Source: an uncultured Cellvibrionales bacterium (GTDB lineage: Bacteria > Pseudomonadota > Gammaproteobacteria > Pseudomonadales > GM7GCV1). Taken from it: a stretch of DNA of 64,000 nucleotides. Location of the stretch: NCBI GenBank assembly GCA_913063225.1, contig CAJXYP010000011.1, forward strand, positions 1 through 64,000, read 5' to 3'. How positions within the stretch are numbered: position 1 is the stretch's first letter; each line of letters begins with the position of its first letter. This document shows, in pieces, positions 63,498 to 64,000 of the stretch. A program made the position numbers and the translations under genes. Below the pieces are notes generated by a model. It did not search any database. It had not been told where the DNA came from and saw nothing but the letters and a program-made list of their open reading frames with translations.

Positions 63498-64000
63498 GTG
63501 ACAGCCACTCGCTCAATTCGAGGTATGAACGATCTTTTGCCCCTAGAAAGCGGCAAATGGCAGGCAATAGAAAGCATAGTATCGGCGGCGTTAGAGCGTT
63601 ATGGCTACCAGGAAATTCGCTTTCCGGTCATGGAAAAAACCGATCTTTTTACGCGATCTATTGGTGAAGTCACTGATATCGTTGAAAAAGAAATGTATAG
63701 CTTCAATGACCGCAATGACGAAAGCTTGTCGTTGCGTCCCGAAGGTACGGCTGGCTGCGTTCGCGCTTGCGTACAAAATTCCTTACTGAATGCTGGTCCG
63801 TTACGCCTGTGGTACAGCGGCCCGATGTTTCGTTATGAACGCCCGCAAAAAGGCCGGATGCGACAGTTCCATCAATTTGGTGTGGAGTGTTTTGGCATGG
63901 CAGGGCCGGATATCGACGCTGAAGTTATAGCGATGACAGCAGCTATTTGGCGAGACTTCGGAATATCAGACTCTCTTCGATTGGAAATTAACTCCCTAGG
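63498..64000 (+). CDS. hisS: Histidine--tRNA ligase, N-terminal part
   Basis: Class II synthetase for tRNA-His, cut by the right edge of the window. GTG start at 63498. The translation runs [20 protein letters not shown], then motif 1 region, [16 protein letters not shown], and motif 2 in [20 protein letters not shown] followed by FGVECFG. About 167 residues of a protein usually near 420-430 are present. It shares the operon with ispG. Confidence 0.95.
   Translation, partial: MTATRSIRGMNDLLPLESGKWQAIESIVSAALERYGYQEIRFPVMEKTDLFTRSIGEVTDIVEKEMYSFNDRNDESLSLRPEGTAGCVRACVQNSLLNAGPLRLWYSGPMFRYERPQKGRMRQFHQFGVECFGMAGPDIDAEVIAMTAAIWRDFGISDSLRLEINSL

Overview
The window looks like one end of a contig from an uncultured, probably marine, gammaproteobacterium. 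Its backbone follows, in order, a block I know from Pseudomonas aeruginosa and relatives: valS, a small gene, holC, pepA, lptF-lptG, (tRNA-Leu), queA-tgt, secD-secF, suhB, trmJ, iscR-S-U-A-hscB-hscA-fdx-iscX, ndk, rlmN, pilF, rodZ, ispG, hisS. Bases 1-60 are not biological: they are an Illumina Nextera adapter with its index, and valS is cut off by it. hisS runs off the right edge. Species cannot be named from this sequence.

Layout. 0.06-5.3 kb: valS/holC/pepA on the minus strand, then the divergent lptF-lptG pair of the LPS exporter. 5.4-19.6 kb: accessory block with an RDD membrane protein, an EF-hand protein, two tandem Bcr/CflA-type MFS pumps that share even their upstream DNA, a secreted cytochrome c/beta-propeller protein, an arylsulfotransferase-like lipoprotein, and minus-strand secreted-protein genes bounded by copies of a ~105-115 bp repeat. 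A ~3.7 kb integrative element (YagK/YfjJ-type Rep-like protein, two small genes, AlpA, an unknown protein, tyrosine integrase) sits at the 3' end of tRNA-Leu(CAA). A decayed tfoX-like gene lies just behind the tRNA. 19.8-26 kb: a ferredoxin-type reductase, queA-tgt and secD-secF, with yajC absent.

26-32 kb: a complete heme-uptake operon on the minus strand (hemP, TonB receptor, hmuTUV, hugZ). It is preceded by a 41-bp inverted repeat with a Fur-box-like core. hemP is a small gene with a likely TTG start. 32-36 kb: transglutaminase-like protein, suhB, galE, a GC-rich structured intergenic region, trmJ. 36.2-41.9 kb: the whole isc operon behind an IscR-type promoter.

41.9-59.3 kb: about 17.5 kb of accessory genes between iscX and ndk, which are adjacent in Pseudomonas. 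Most encode secreted or membrane proteins. A notable set is mlaA (frameshifted) - RND exporter - mlaC, which looks like a lipid-trafficking operon in which an RND protein takes the place of the usual ABC transporter. Others are a Tat-targeted fumarylacetoacetate-hydrolase-family protein, an alpha/beta-hydrolase-OsmC fusion, an orphan TRAP binding protein, and two more broken genes (an NHL beta-propeller with a frameshift and a laminin-G-like gene with an in-frame TAA). 59.4-64 kb: return to the core block ndk-rlmN-pilF-rodZ-ispG-hisS; the rodZ product is short and lacks the periplasmic domain.

The backbone is well explained. The unexplained signals are the cassette-like repeats at 11.7-14.8 kb, the small integrative element with its repeats, and the number of decayed genes in the accessory blocks.
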